The notes under the pieces were generated by a model that searched no databases, had not been told where the DNA came from, and saw nothing but the letters and a program-made list of their open reading frames with translations. A program made the position numbers and the translations under genes. Below, in pieces: positions 27,588 to 36,072 of a stretch of 64,000 bases of DNA (position 1 is its first letter; each line of letters starts with the position of its first letter). Location of the stretch: the NCBI GenBank assembly GCA_900107365.1, contig FNPS01000001.1, forward strand, positions 496,001 through 560,000, given 5' to 3'. The stretch is from Flavobacterium aquidurense (GTDB lineage Bacteria > Bacteroidota > Bacteroidia > Flavobacteriales > Flavobacteriaceae).

Positions 27588-27689
27588 AAGGCACTAAGAA
27601 GCTAAGGTTCTGAGGTTCTGAGTTTTTCTAATAAAAGAAGGCTATTGGTCTTAGAACCTTAGCTTCTTAGTGCCTTAGAATCTTATTTA
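27588..27689. repeat. Inverted 8-bp-period CTAAG/CTTAG array between ltaE and ybaB
   Basis: On the left, CTRAG begins at 27594, 27602, 27610 and 27618, exactly 8 bp apart. On the right, CTTAG/CTTAT begins at 27650, 27658, 27666, 27674 and 27682, again 8 bp apart. The 27-nt arms 27588-27614 and 27650-27676 are inverse complements with one G-T. The element fills the gap between two convergent genes and could also terminate transcription. Confidence 0.85.
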
Positions 27690-28003
27690 AATAAATTATC
27701 CATTCCCGGAATCATCGGCATATCCATTTTGGCAACAGCATCCAATTCTCTTTCGTTTACGTTTGTTGCTTTTTCAATAGCTTTATTTAAAGTTACAATT
27801 AAGTAATCTTCCAGTTGTTCTTTATCTTCTAATAAAGAGTCATCAATAGAGATTGAGGTTACTTTTCTATTAGCTGTTAATGTTACTTTCAATAATCCAT
27901 CAGCGCTTTGTTCATCAATTAAAACAGTATCTAAACGCTTTTTTGTATCTTCAATTTTTTGTTGGGTTTCTTTAAGTTTACCCATCATTCCCATTAAATC
28001 CAT
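27683..28003 (-). CDS. ybaB: YbaB/EbfC family nucleoid-associated protein
   Basis: 106 residues. The start [24 protein letters not shown] is an N-terminal helix, and a three-stranded sheet and C-terminal helix follow, as in YbaB. The homodimer binds DNA with little sequence preference. In many bacteria it follows dnaX-recR; here it is alone. The final PGMDNLFK is common to Bacteroidota members. Confidence 0.9.
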   Translation of the reverse strand: MDLMGMMGKLKETQQKIEDTKKRLDTVLIDEQSADGLLKVTLTANRKVTSISIDDSLLEDKEQLEDYLIVTLNKAIEKATNVNERELDAVAKMDMPMIPGMDNLFK

Positions 28004-28070
28004 TTTGTTGATTTTTAAATTATTTCAGACAAAATTAGTATATTGCTGTCTTATATCAATACAATATTTT

Positions 28071-30206
28071 ATGAAAAAATTAATTCTGTTCTATTGTGTT
28101 TATAGTATTTTTGCTGTGTCTTATATAAAAATTAATGCTCAATCAATGCAAAACGATATATCAGCCCCACAGGCCAAAGTAATTCCAAAATCATTAAAAA
28201 AACATAAAGAAACCCGAATCGATAATTATTTTTGGCTTAATGACAGAGAAAATTCGGAGGTTCTTGATTATCTAAACCAAGAGAATGCCTATTATCAAAG
28301 TATGACCTCGCATACAAAAGGGCTACAAGAATCTTTGTATGAAGAGATGAAAGGTAGGATTAAAGAAGATGATTCATCTGTTCCTTATTTTTATAATGGT
28401 TATTATTATATTACCCGATTTGAAACGGGTCAGGATTATCCTATTTTTTCAAGAAAAAAAGGGAGTCTATCTGCAGAAGAAGAAATTATGTTTAACTGCA
28501 ATGAAATGGCAAAAGGACATGCGTATTTTAAGCTTGGAGGCTTAAGTATTAGTCCTGATAATAAATTTGCAAGTTTTGGGCTTGATCTTGTTGGAAGAAG
28601 AATTTATACCATTCAGATAAAAAACTTAGAGACGAACGAAATTTTGAGTGACAAAATAGAAAACGCAACCGGCGGATCTGTTTGGGCAAATGACAATAAA
28701 ACCATTTTTTATGTCAAACAAGACGAAGTTACATTAAGATCTGATAAAGTTTTCAGACATAAAATTAATAGCGATTCTGCTGCTGATGTTTTGGTTTTTG
28801 ACGAAACCGACGACACTTTTAATGTTTCAATCAGTAAAGAGAAATCAAGAAAATATATTGTAATTGGTTCAGGAAGTACTTTGACAACAGAGTACAGAAT
28901 TTTGAATTCTGATAATCCAGATGGAGAATTTGAAGTATTCCAACCTCGAGTTCGTGGTTTAGAATACAGTATTTCTCATTTTGAAGATTCATTTTATATT
29001 TTAACGAATAAAGATAAGGCAACCAACTTTAAGTTGATGAAAACGCCTGAAAATAAAACAGCAAAAAAATATTGGGTAGATCTTATTCCGCATCGCGATG
29101 ATGTTTTACTGGAAGATATCGAAATCTTTAAAAACTATCTGGTTGTAGAAGAACGCTCAAACGGATTGAATCATATTCGTATTATGCCCTGGAATGGTGA
29201 ACCGGATTATTATTTACCTTTTGGAAGCGAAACATATAACGCTTATACCACTACGAATATTGATTTTGATACCGATGTTTTGCGTTACAGCTACCAATCT
29301 TTAGCAACGCCATCGTCTGTAATTGATTTCAATATGAAAACTAAAGCCAAAGAAATTTTAAAAGAACAACAGGTTTTAGGAGGAAAATTTGATAAAGAAA
29401 ATTACGTCGAAGAAAGAGTTTGGGCAACAGCCAGAGATGGTGTAAAAGTGCCCATTTCGATAATCTATCGTAAAGGATTAGAAAAAAACGGTAAAAATCC
29501 GTTATTACTTTATGCTTATGGTTCTTATGGAATCACTATGGATACGTATTTTTCCTCAACAAGATTATCTTTATTAGATCGCGGCTTTGTGTATGCAATC
29601 GCCCATATTAGAGGAGGGGAGGACTTAGGAAGACAATGGTACGAAGATGGAAAACTGTTAAAAAAGAAAAATACCTTTACAGATTTCATCGATTGCTCTA
29701 AATTTGTAATTAACGAAAAATTTACTTCTGCTGAACATTTGTATGCAGAAGGAGGATCTGCAGGAGGACTTTTGATGGGTGTTATTGTAAATGAAGCCCC
29801 ACAATTGTACAACGGAGTGATAGCTCAGGTTCCTTTTGTAGACGTAATAACAACAATGCTAGACGATAGTATTCCGTTGACAACCGGAGAATATGATGAA
29901 TGGGGAAACCCAAACAATAAGAAATATTATGATTATATGTTATCGTATTCACCATATGATAATGTAAAAGCACAAAAATACCCTAACATGTATGTTTCCA
30001 CAGGATTACACGATTCACAAGTGCAATATTGGGAACCTGCGAAATGGGTCGCCAAGTTAAGAACTATGAAAACAAATGATAATCTTTTGTTTTTAGATAC
30101 CAATATGGATGCTGGACATGGCGGCGCTTCGGGAAGATTTGAAGCTTTAAAAGACTTAGCAAAAGAATTTAGTTTTTTATTAGATTTAGAAAAAATTAAA
30201 AGCTAA
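28071..30206 (+). CDS. Prolyl oligopeptidase, exported (peptidase family S9A)
   Basis: 711 residues from the ATG at 28071, which begins a signal peptide (MKKLILFYCVYSIFAVSYIKINAQ). An earlier in-frame ATG at 28005 would add 22 residues in front of the signal peptide and is less likely. A seven-blade propeller region (about 80-440) precedes an alpha/beta-hydrolase domain. The triad is Ser563 in EGGSAGGLL, Asp648 in GLHDSQV and His683 in DAGHGGASG. It cleaves after proline in short peptides, in the periplasm or outside the cell. Confidence 0.93.
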   Translation: MKKLILFYCVYSIFAVSYIKINAQSMQNDISAPQAKVIPKSLKKHKETRIDNYFWLNDRENSEVLDYLNQENAYYQSMTSHTKGLQESLYEEMKGRIKEDDSSVPYFYNGYYYITRFETGQDYPIFSRKKGSLSAEEEIMFNCNEMAKGHAYFKLGGLSISPDNKFASFGLDLVGRRIYTIQIKNLETNEILSDKIENATGGSVWANDNKTIFYVKQDEVTLRSDKVFRHKINSDSAADVLVFDETDDTFNVSISKEKSRKYIVIGSGSTLTTEYRILNSDNPDGEFEVFQPRVRGLEYSISHFEDSFYILTNKDKATNFKLMKTPENKTAKKYWVDLIPHRDDVLLEDIEIFKNYLVVEERSNGLNHIRIMPWNGEPDYYLPFGSETYNAYTTTNIDFDTDVLRYSYQSLATPSSVIDFNMKTKAKEILKEQQVLGGKFDKENYVEERVWATARDGVKVPISIIYRKGLEKNGKNPLLLYAYGSYGITMDTYFSSTRLSLLDRGFVYAIAHIRGGEDLGRQWYEDGKLLKKKNTFTDFIDCSKFVINEKFTSAEHLYAEGGSAGGLLMGVIVNEAPQLYNGVIAQVPFVDVITTMLDDSIPLTTGEYDEWGNPNNKKYYDYMLSYSPYDNVKAQKYPNMYVSTGLHDSQVQYWEPAKWVAKLRTMKTNDNLLFLDTNMDAGHGGASGRFEALKDLAKEFSFLLDLEKIKS

Positions 30207-30276
30207 TTAGAAAATTTTTGTTAAATTTGCAACCTATCAAGGTTATTTTAAAATGCCTTTGATTAACTATTTTTTT

Positions 30277-31317
30277 ATGAAAGAAGAAATAAATGCTTAT
30301 AATAATGTTTTAGAATTAATAGGTAACACCCCACTTATTAAGCTAAATAAAATCACCGAAGACTTAGAAGGAAATTTCTACGCAAAGGTAGAAGCTTTTA
30401 ATCCAGGACATTCCTCAAAAGATAGAATAGCGTTATATATTATTGAAGAAGCTGAGAAAAGAGGGATTCTGTCGCCAGGTGATACCATCATCGAAACTAC
30501 ATCTGGTAACACAGGTTTTAGTTTGGCAATGGTTAGCATTATTAAAGGTTATAACTGTATTCTGGCGGTAAGTTCAAAATCATCAAAAGACAAAATTGAC
30601 ATGTTGAGAAGTTTAGGTGCAAAAGTTTATGTTTGCCCAGCTCACGTGTCAGCAGATGATGAAAGATCTTATTATAATGTTGCCAAACGTTTACACGAAG
30701 AAACAAAAGGGTCTGTGTATATTAATCAATACTTTAATCAATTAAATATTGATGCTCATTACAACAGTACTGGACCAGAAATCTGGGAACAAACAAAAGG
30801 AAGAATTACGCACCTTATTGCTTGCAGCGGAACCGGAGGAACAATCTCAGGAACAGCTAAATTCTTAAAAGAACAAAACCCTAATATTAGAATTCTTGGA
30901 GTTGATGCTTTTGGATCAGTGTTAAAAAAATACCATGAAACAAGAGAATTTGATAACAAGGAAATTTATCCTTACCGTATTGAAGGTTTAGGTAAAAACT
31001 TAATTCCATCTGCTACAGATTTTGATATTATTGATAAATTCATGAAAGTAACAGACGAAGAAAGTGCCCACTCTGCAAGAGAAATCACTCGTAAAGAAGG
31101 TTTATTTGTAGGGTATACTTCAGGAGCAGTAATGCAAGCCATCAAGCAATATGCTGAAGAAGGGGAGTTTACAAAAGATAGTAATATTATTGCTATTTTC
31201 CCTGATCACGGTTCTCGTTATATGAGTAAGGTATTTAGTGATGACTGGATGAACGAACAAGGATTCTTTGATAGTATTAATGAAGAAGAAGTTCAGAAAA
31301 TTGAATTTGTAAAATAA
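30277..31317 (+). CDS. PLP-dependent cysteine synthase / cystathionine beta-synthase family enzyme
   Basis: 346 residues from the ATG at 30277, which fits the family start ([15 protein letters not shown]); an ATG at 30253 would add eight residues. The PLP lysine is Lys48 in [14 protein letters not shown] (76-80) binds the substrate carboxylate, and GTGGTISG binds the phosphate. The protein lacks the CBS-pair regulatory domain and ends soon after [12 protein letters not shown]. Sequence alone does not separate O-acetylserine sulfhydrylase from cystathionine beta-synthase. An exact -7 box TAAATTTG lies at 30222-30229. Confidence 0.88.
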   Translation: MKEEINAYNNVLELIGNTPLIKLNKITEDLEGNFYAKVEAFNPGHSSKDRIALYIIEEAEKRGILSPGDTIIETTSGNTGFSLAMVSIIKGYNCILAVSSKSSKDKIDMLRSLGAKVYVCPAHVSADDERSYYNVAKRLHEETKGSVYINQYFNQLNIDAHYNSTGPEIWEQTKGRITHLIACSGTGGTISGTAKFLKEQNPNIRILGVDAFGSVLKKYHETREFDNKEIYPYRIEGLGKNLIPSATDFDIIDKFMKVTDEESAHSAREITRKEGLFVGYTSGAVMQAIKQYAEEGEFTKDSNIIAIFPDHGSRYMSKVFSDDWMNEQGFFDSINEEEVQKIEFVK

Positions 31318-31340
31318 AAAGGATTATTCCTAAATATATA

Positions 31341-31376
31341 AAACTCCAGATATTTTAATTTCTGGAGTTTTTTTTT
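31341..31376 (+). terminator. Terminator after the cysteine synthase-like gene
   Basis: AAACTCCAGA and TCTGGAGTTT form a 10-bp stem around a 10-nt loop and are followed by a run of Ts. Confidence 0.9.
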
Positions 31377-31677
31377 GTAAATAAGTAAGTTTTCCCAAAT
31401 AAATAGGAATTGCTAATAATAGTTTTAATGATATTAAATATGTAAATACCGTATTTATACGTAAGAAATTTTTATTTTGATTGAATTAAATTTATAAATT
31501 TAATAATGTTACTGAAACTATAAATAAATACAATTGAACGTTTATAATTATCAATTTTGGTTATTTTAACGATTATTTAGGTTAGTTGTCGAAAAAATTT
31601 CTGACCAAATACATAATAATATAGATTAGCAGTGTTAAAATGACACAATGTTGTTTTATAACCCTAAATCTACTATT
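31377..31677 (+). other. AT-rich upstream region of the first LamG gene
   Basis: 301 bp with no supported gene. It shares short blocks with the region before the second LamG gene, notably TTGAATTAAATT and TTATCAATTTTG-TTATTTTAA, in the same order. The duplication that made the two genes therefore probably included regulatory DNA. Confidence 0.6.
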
Positions 31678-32595
31678 ATGAAAAAATTACTACTTACTTT
31701 ATTGTTTGTAAGTTTTTTGAATGCGAGTGCTCAGAATCCGATTCAGGAATTTACTTTTAATGGAACTTTAGTTAATACTAAAAATACAACCTCATTTATG
31801 GGAACAAATAATTTTGTTGCTGATAGAAATGGAGTTGAAAATGGAGCTCAAAGACTTGTTAATAAAGGTATGGAGGCTATTATCACTGATCTTCCTCAAG
31901 ATAATAAAGCCAGAACAGTTACTATTTGGGTAAAACTGAATGATATTGCAAAGGCAAACTATATTTGGGGTTATGGAACCGCATATAATGCCCAATATTG
32001 TGGTTTGCTACAACAAGGCACAACCTCTTCTAATTCTGACTTAAGTATGGCTGGTTGGGGTGCTTCGAATGACGTTATTGTTTCTGCATCTTTAACGAAA
32101 AACATTTGGTACCAATATAGTATTACTTACGATGGAACAGTATCTAAAATATACCGTGATGGACAATTATTGAAATCTGTTAGTGGAATTAATCGTTCTA
32201 CAAAAGGTAACATTTTTAGATTAGGAGAAATAAATACAACAATAGGTATAAATGCTGATATTGATGATTTAAAGATTTACAATGTTGCCATGACAGATGA
32301 GCAAATTATGTCAGATTATAATAACTCTAAACCGGTAATTGTAGTTTCAGAACCAGTTGTGGCTTCAAAAGCTGCAAAAACTGCAGGAAAAGGAAAAGTG
32401 GCTGCAAAAGCCACAGCACCGTCAAATACAATTATTGCGACCGGCGATTTAAATGGAAATACTAAAAATGTTGAGGTATACTCACAAGGGCAGAAAATAG
32501 TTGGCGATAATGCAATGAGTATTAATGATCTGCCGGAAGGAACTTATTTATTGAAAATAACAAATAAACCTTCAAATAAAATAACATCAAAATAG
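31678..32595 (+). CDS. Secreted LamG-like protein with a C-terminal sorting-type domain (copy 1)
   Basis: 305 residues from the ATG at 31678, which starts the signal peptide MKKLLLTLLFVSFLNASAQ; an ATG 10 codons upstream is unlikely. A concanavalin-like LamG/jelly-roll domain covers about 22-215 (TVTIWVKLND, YGTAYNAQYCGLLQQ, DIDDLKIYNVAMTDEQI). An Ala/Lys/Val-rich linker follows, then a beta-rich end VEVYSQGQKIVG...INDLPEGTYLLKIT that resembles a type IX secretion C-terminal sorting domain. Ligand unknown. It is a tandem paralogue of the protein at 33357. Confidence 0.85.
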   Translation: MKKLLLTLLFVSFLNASAQNPIQEFTFNGTLVNTKNTTSFMGTNNFVADRNGVENGAQRLVNKGMEAIITDLPQDNKARTVTIWVKLNDIAKANYIWGYGTAYNAQYCGLLQQGTTSSNSDLSMAGWGASNDVIVSASLTKNIWYQYSITYDGTVSKIYRDGQLLKSVSGINRSTKGNIFRLGEINTTIGINADIDDLKIYNVAMTDEQIMSDYNNSKPVIVVSEPVVASKAAKTAGKGKVAAKATAPSNTIIATGDLNGNTKNVEVYSQGQKIVGDNAMSINDLPEGTYLLKITNKPSNKITSK

Positions 32596-32670
32596 AAGTA
32601 AAAATTTGGTTTATAAAAATAGTTAGTTAGTTTTTTTGTGTTAGTAGGAATTAAATTTTTTGAATAGTGA

Positions 32671-32708
32671 AAAAAGCCTTTTAAATTTGGATTTTAAAAG
32701 GCTTTTTT
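32671..32708. terminator. Bidirectional terminator between LamG copy 1 and the lipoprotein gene
   Basis: AAAAAGCCTTTTAAA and its partner TTTTAAAAGGCTTTTT form a long stem. T runs occur on both strands, between two convergent genes. Confidence 0.9.
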
Positions 32709-32715
32709 GTTTTTA

Positions 32716-32904
32716 TTAATGTTTTTTCTGTTGTCCTGGCGCATAAGCTTTGGCGCTTTTACTTCCCGACATCTTTTTTGCTTGTCCTGGAGGAATTTTT
32801 CCAGAAGAGGTATGAGTGTGGGTACTGCAGCTTATTACGCTAAGTGCTACAAATAAAATAACCATAATGATTACGGCAACTTTTGTGTATTTTGATGTTT
32901 TCAT
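32716..32904 (-). CDS. Small lipoprotein with the PPGQAKK...SAKAYAPGQ motif
   Basis: 62 residues from the ATG at 32904; an ATG nine codons upstream would bury the signal peptide. The signal peptide ends in a lipobox at VISC, so Cys is the lipidated first residue. The mature part is His/Thr-rich, then IPPGQAKKMSGSKSAK and APGQQKKH. Proteins with this ending are widespread in flavobacteria and are sometimes labelled 'quinol oxidase subunit 4', a name for which I see no support. Function unknown; probably periplasmic or on the outer membrane. Confidence 0.75.
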   Translation of the reverse strand: MKTSKYTKVAVIIMVILFVALSVISCSTHTHTSSGKIPPGQAKKMSGSKSAKAYAPGQQKKH

Positions 32905-33356
32905 AAAATTAATTTTTTTTTGAGGTCGCACAAATATAATGGTTAATATGATTTTTCATAATCTCTAATCTTAGTTTAAAATCATTACAAACAAAGCTAA
33001 AATTGGAACACTTTAGTATTATTTGTTTGATGCATTTGAGGTGATAAATTAAAATATAAAAGAAAGCTGTTTTATAATGATAAATCCATTCGCGAAGTAA
33101 ATTGATTTTTTGTAAATATGTTTTTACAAATGTGATTTGATAAAACCTTAAAATGTTAATATTTTCTAATTCAATAAGAATGCTGTATTTATGTCTGATA
33201 AATATTTGTAAAATTGAATTAAATTCATAGTTTTAACAAAATTTGCAAAAGTATAAGTAAACTTAATAAAGAGTTTTTATTTATCAATTTTGATTATTTT
33301 AAAGAGATTAAATACATAACAAAGAACGCTTTTTATATACCCCAAAATTCTATAAT
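32905..33356 (+). other. 452-bp AT-rich spacer before the second LamG gene
   Basis: No ORF worth keeping. It contains the putative promoters of the divergent lipoprotein and LamG genes. The blocks shared with the copy-1 upstream region lie near 33213-33302, including TTATCAATTTTGATTATTTTAA. I see no Fnr-type dyad with the right spacing. Confidence 0.6.
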
Positions 33357-34250
33357 ATGAAGAAACTATTACTCACTTTAATGTTTGTAAGCTTTTTTAA
33401 TAGTAACGCCCAAAATCCGGTCCAGGAGTTTAATTTCAATGGAAATTTAAATAATAAAGATAATACCATTTCGCTTTTAGGATCACCTAATTTTGTAAAT
33501 GACAGAGCGGGAATTGCTAAAGCAGCTCAGCGACTTACTAATAAAGTTTTACAAGGTGTAGTAGGAGATCTTCCGCAAGATAACAAACCAAGATCAATTT
33601 CTGTCTGGGTAAAATTTAATACTATTACTGCAGTTAATTATATTTTTGGTTACGGTACAACAGTCAATTCGCAGTATTTTGGTTTGTTACAGCAAGCTAT
33701 AGCAGCAGGTACTTCAGACTTAAGTTTGGTTGGATGGGGAGATACAAATAATATTGTAGTTTCAATTCCTCTTCAGAAAGAGGTTTGGTACCAATATAGT
33801 GTTACTTATGACGGTACCAATTCTAAAATATACCGTAATGGCGAATTGTTAAAATCAGTAGAAGGGATAACACGTTTAACAAAAGGTTATATTCTTAGAT
33901 TGGGACAATTAAACGCTGCAGTTGGCATCAATGCAGATATTGATGATCTAAAGATATATAATGTTGCTATGACAGATGAGCAGGTTATGGAATCTTATAA
34001 TAGTTCAAAGCCAGCTATAACTGAAGCTATTTCAGTTTCAAATACAGTGAAAAAAGTTTCTACTGTATCTTCTAAGGCGATTGCAGCAAAAACAACAACT
34101 GGAGCAACTTCTGAGGTAAATACTGTTACTAAAACTGTTGAGGTTTTCTCGCAAGGAAGAAAAATAACAGGAACTAATGCTTCAAATATTGGTGATTTAC
34201 CAGAAGGAACTTATTTGATTAAGGTGACAAATAATGCTGCAAAAAAGTAA
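33357..34250 (+). CDS. Secreted LamG-like protein with a C-terminal sorting-type domain (copy 2)
   Basis: 297 residues, collinear with copy 1 along its whole length: signal peptide MKKLLLTLMFVSFFNSNAQ, LamG domain to about residue 210, a Ser/Thr/Ala/Val-rich linker that differs between the copies, and VEVFSQGRKITG...IGDLPEGTYLIKVT at the end. The linker diverges most, which fits a flexible spacer. No terminator is evident downstream. The tandem arrangement indicates local gene duplication. Confidence 0.85.
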   Translation: MKKLLLTLMFVSFFNSNAQNPVQEFNFNGNLNNKDNTISLLGSPNFVNDRAGIAKAAQRLTNKVLQGVVGDLPQDNKPRSISVWVKFNTITAVNYIFGYGTTVNSQYFGLLQQAIAAGTSDLSLVGWGDTNNIVVSIPLQKEVWYQYSVTYDGTNSKIYRNGELLKSVEGITRLTKGYILRLGQLNAAVGINADIDDLKIYNVAMTDEQVMESYNSSKPAITEAISVSNTVKKVSTVSSKAIAAKTTTGATSEVNTVTKTVEVFSQGRKITGTNASNIGDLPEGTYLIKVTNNAAKK

Positions 34251-34346
34251 TTTGCAATTAAAAAGTTAAAGGTAAAAGTAGGTATTGTTTACTTACAATA
34301 AATTAATGTTTTTACCGGATAATGTTCTGTTTTTGAGTGATTTATT

Positions 34347-34859
34347 TTAAGTCTTGTTTCTGTAGATACAATATATTTTATAAAGAAGATAACCTGTAAT
34401 GCTGAACAATAGGATAATGGTAAGCCACATTCCTAAAATATCTGTAAATTTATTTTTTGGATTTATTTTGATTTTTTTCCACTCTACTATTTTTGCAGTT
34501 TTGTTACTTAATAATTTTACTTTAACCTGATCTCCGTTTTTTACTTCCTTAATTAGATTTTGTTCTTCATGAGATAACATGAAATCTTGTTCGGCATTTT
34601 GAATCTCAAAAGTATAATTTTTTGTTCCAACGCTTATTATGCAATAAAAGAGAGAAGTAGGCGGACTATCACCTGAACTTACCCAATATGTATCTACTAC
34701 TTTTCCTGTCATAATTTGTCCATAACGTACGTGTTCATCATATTCTAATTTGATAAAATATGATGCTATAAAAAATAAAATTAGTGCGATAACCAGTAAA
34801 AATGGACCAAAAAATATTTTTTTTATTTGGTTAAGTTGCGCTTCATGGTTTGAATCCAT
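34347..34859 (-). CDS. Two-helix membrane protein, DUF3592-like
   Basis: 170 residues. A membrane helix (about 14-32) is followed by an extracytoplasmic beta-rich segment of about 95 residues (GQIMTGKVVDTYWVSS, VKNGDQVKVKLL) and a second helix (about 140-162). Topology and the 'G(K)VVD...DKVKVLL' pattern resemble DUF3592-type proteins of unknown function. It is single, flanked by convergent and co-directional genes with no evident link. Confidence 0.7.
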   Translation of the reverse strand: MDSNHEAQLNQIKKIFFGPFLLVIALILFFIASYFIKLEYDEHVRYGQIMTGKVVDTYWVSSGDSPPTSLFYCIISVGTKNYTFEIQNAEQDFMLSHEEQNLIKEVKNGDQVKVKLLSNKTAKIVEWKKIKINPKNKFTDILGMWLTIILLFSITGYLLYKIYCIYRNKT

Positions 34860-35045
34860 AATTAATTTAATTTTTTTTATAATTGTGCTTTATAAGATTT
34901 TTATTGAAGGGAATATTTCTTAAATAATGAATAGAAGATTGAAAAATAGTATTCAATAGATAGGATCACTCGTTTATCAAGGAATTGTCTACTTTCAAAC
35001 ATAAAAATTCTAATATTTTAATCCTTACGGTTTTCCTCATTGGGT

Positions 35046-35076
35046 AAAAAAAAAACTCCAGATTGCTCTGGAGTTT
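35046..35076 (-). terminator. Terminator after yebC
   Basis: AAACTCCAGA-TTGC-TCTGGAGTTT forms a 10-bp stem, with nine Ts on the minus strand. The stem is the same sequence as the terminator at 31341. Confidence 0.88.
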
Positions 35077-35098
35077 AGTTTAAGTAAAAAAGAAAATA

Positions 35099-35812
35099 TT
35101 ATTCTTCTTTCATCGTATGATAAACGTTCATTACGTCATCATCTTCTTCAATTTTTTCGATTAATTTCTCAACATCAGCTATTTGTGCTTCTGTTAATTC
35201 TTTAGTGATTTGAGGAATACGCTCAAAACCAGAAGATAAAATTTCAAGTCCTCTGTTTTCTAATTCTTTTTGCAAAGCTCCAAAGCTTCCAAAAGGAGCG
35301 TAGATTAAGATTCCGTCTTCGTCTTCAAAAACTTCTTCCGCACCAAAATCAATAAGTTCTAATTCTAATTCTTCAGGATCAAGATTTCCTTTTGCAATTC
35401 GGAAATTACAAGTATGGTCGAACATAAACTCTACTGAACCCTGAGTTCCCATAGTTCCGTTGCATTTGTTGAAATAACTACGAATGTTTGCTACTGTTCT
35501 GTTATTATTATCAGATGCTGTTTCAATCAAAATAGCAATTCCATGAGGAGCATATCCTTCAAACAAAATTTCTTTATAGTTGGCAGTATCTTTATTACTT
35601 GCATTTTTTATCGCGCGCTCCACATTGTCCTTAGGCATGTTGGCTGCTTTCGCATTTTGTATAACAGCTCTTAATCTAGAATTGGCATCTGGGTTAGGTC
35701 CGCCTTCTTTAACAGCCATAACGATATCTTTACCAATTCTGGTAAATGTTTTGGCCATCGCTGACCAACGTTTCATTTTTCTTCCTTTTCTAAATTCGAA
35801 CGCTCTTCCCAT
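35099..35812 (-). CDS. yebC: YebC/PmpR family (TACO1-like) protein
   Basis: 237 residues, full length. The start MGRAFEFRKGRKMKRWSAMAKTFTRIGKDI is a slightly divergent form of the family's AGHSKWxNIKxRK segment. It is followed by DNVERAIKNAS, YEGYAPHG-like LFEGYAPHGIA and ADVEKLIEKIEEDDDVMNVYH at the end. It was long annotated as a DNA-binding regulator; recent work on relatives supports a role in translation of proline-rich stretches. It is monocistronic. Confidence 0.93.
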   Translation of the reverse strand: MGRAFEFRKGRKMKRWSAMAKTFTRIGKDIVMAVKEGGPNPDANSRLRAVIQNAKAANMPKDNVERAIKNASNKDTANYKEILFEGYAPHGIAILIETASDNNNRTVANIRSYFNKCNGTMGTQGSVEFMFDHTCNFRIAKGNLDPEELELELIDFGAEEVFEDEDGILIYAPFGSFGALQKELENRGLEILSSGFERIPQITKELTEAQIADVEKLIEKIEEDDDVMNVYHTMKEE

Positions 35813-35938
35813 TTCTAATTTTTAGTTTTGTGATGCAAAAATACGGTTATTCCTTATTTTTCCAAAATCAATTGTATTCTTTTTTAAATTATGTTCTTAT
35901 GAAATTTTAACTTTGATTTTAAAGACATTCATGCCGAA

Positions 35939-36043
35939 TTTAACCGCAAGGTTCGCAAGGTTTTTACGCAAAAGCTTTACGAACTTAATAAACATATGCT
36001 GCAAACGTAAAGAAAAAAGACTTTGCGAACTTTACGGTTAAAA
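35939..36043. repeat. Inverted repeat of 9-bp-period CGCAAGGTT words
   Basis: The left arm starts TTTAACCGCAAGGTTCGCAA. The right arm, read on the opposite strand, starts TTTAACCGTAAAGTTCGCAA, so about 20 of 23 positions pair and the differences are G-U compatible. Within each arm the word GCAAGGTT/GCAAAGT recurs every 9 bp. It lies between the S41 peptidase and yebC genes. Confidence 0.75.
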
Positions 36044-36072
36044 TGTATGTTCAAAGTGAGACAACCTGAAAC

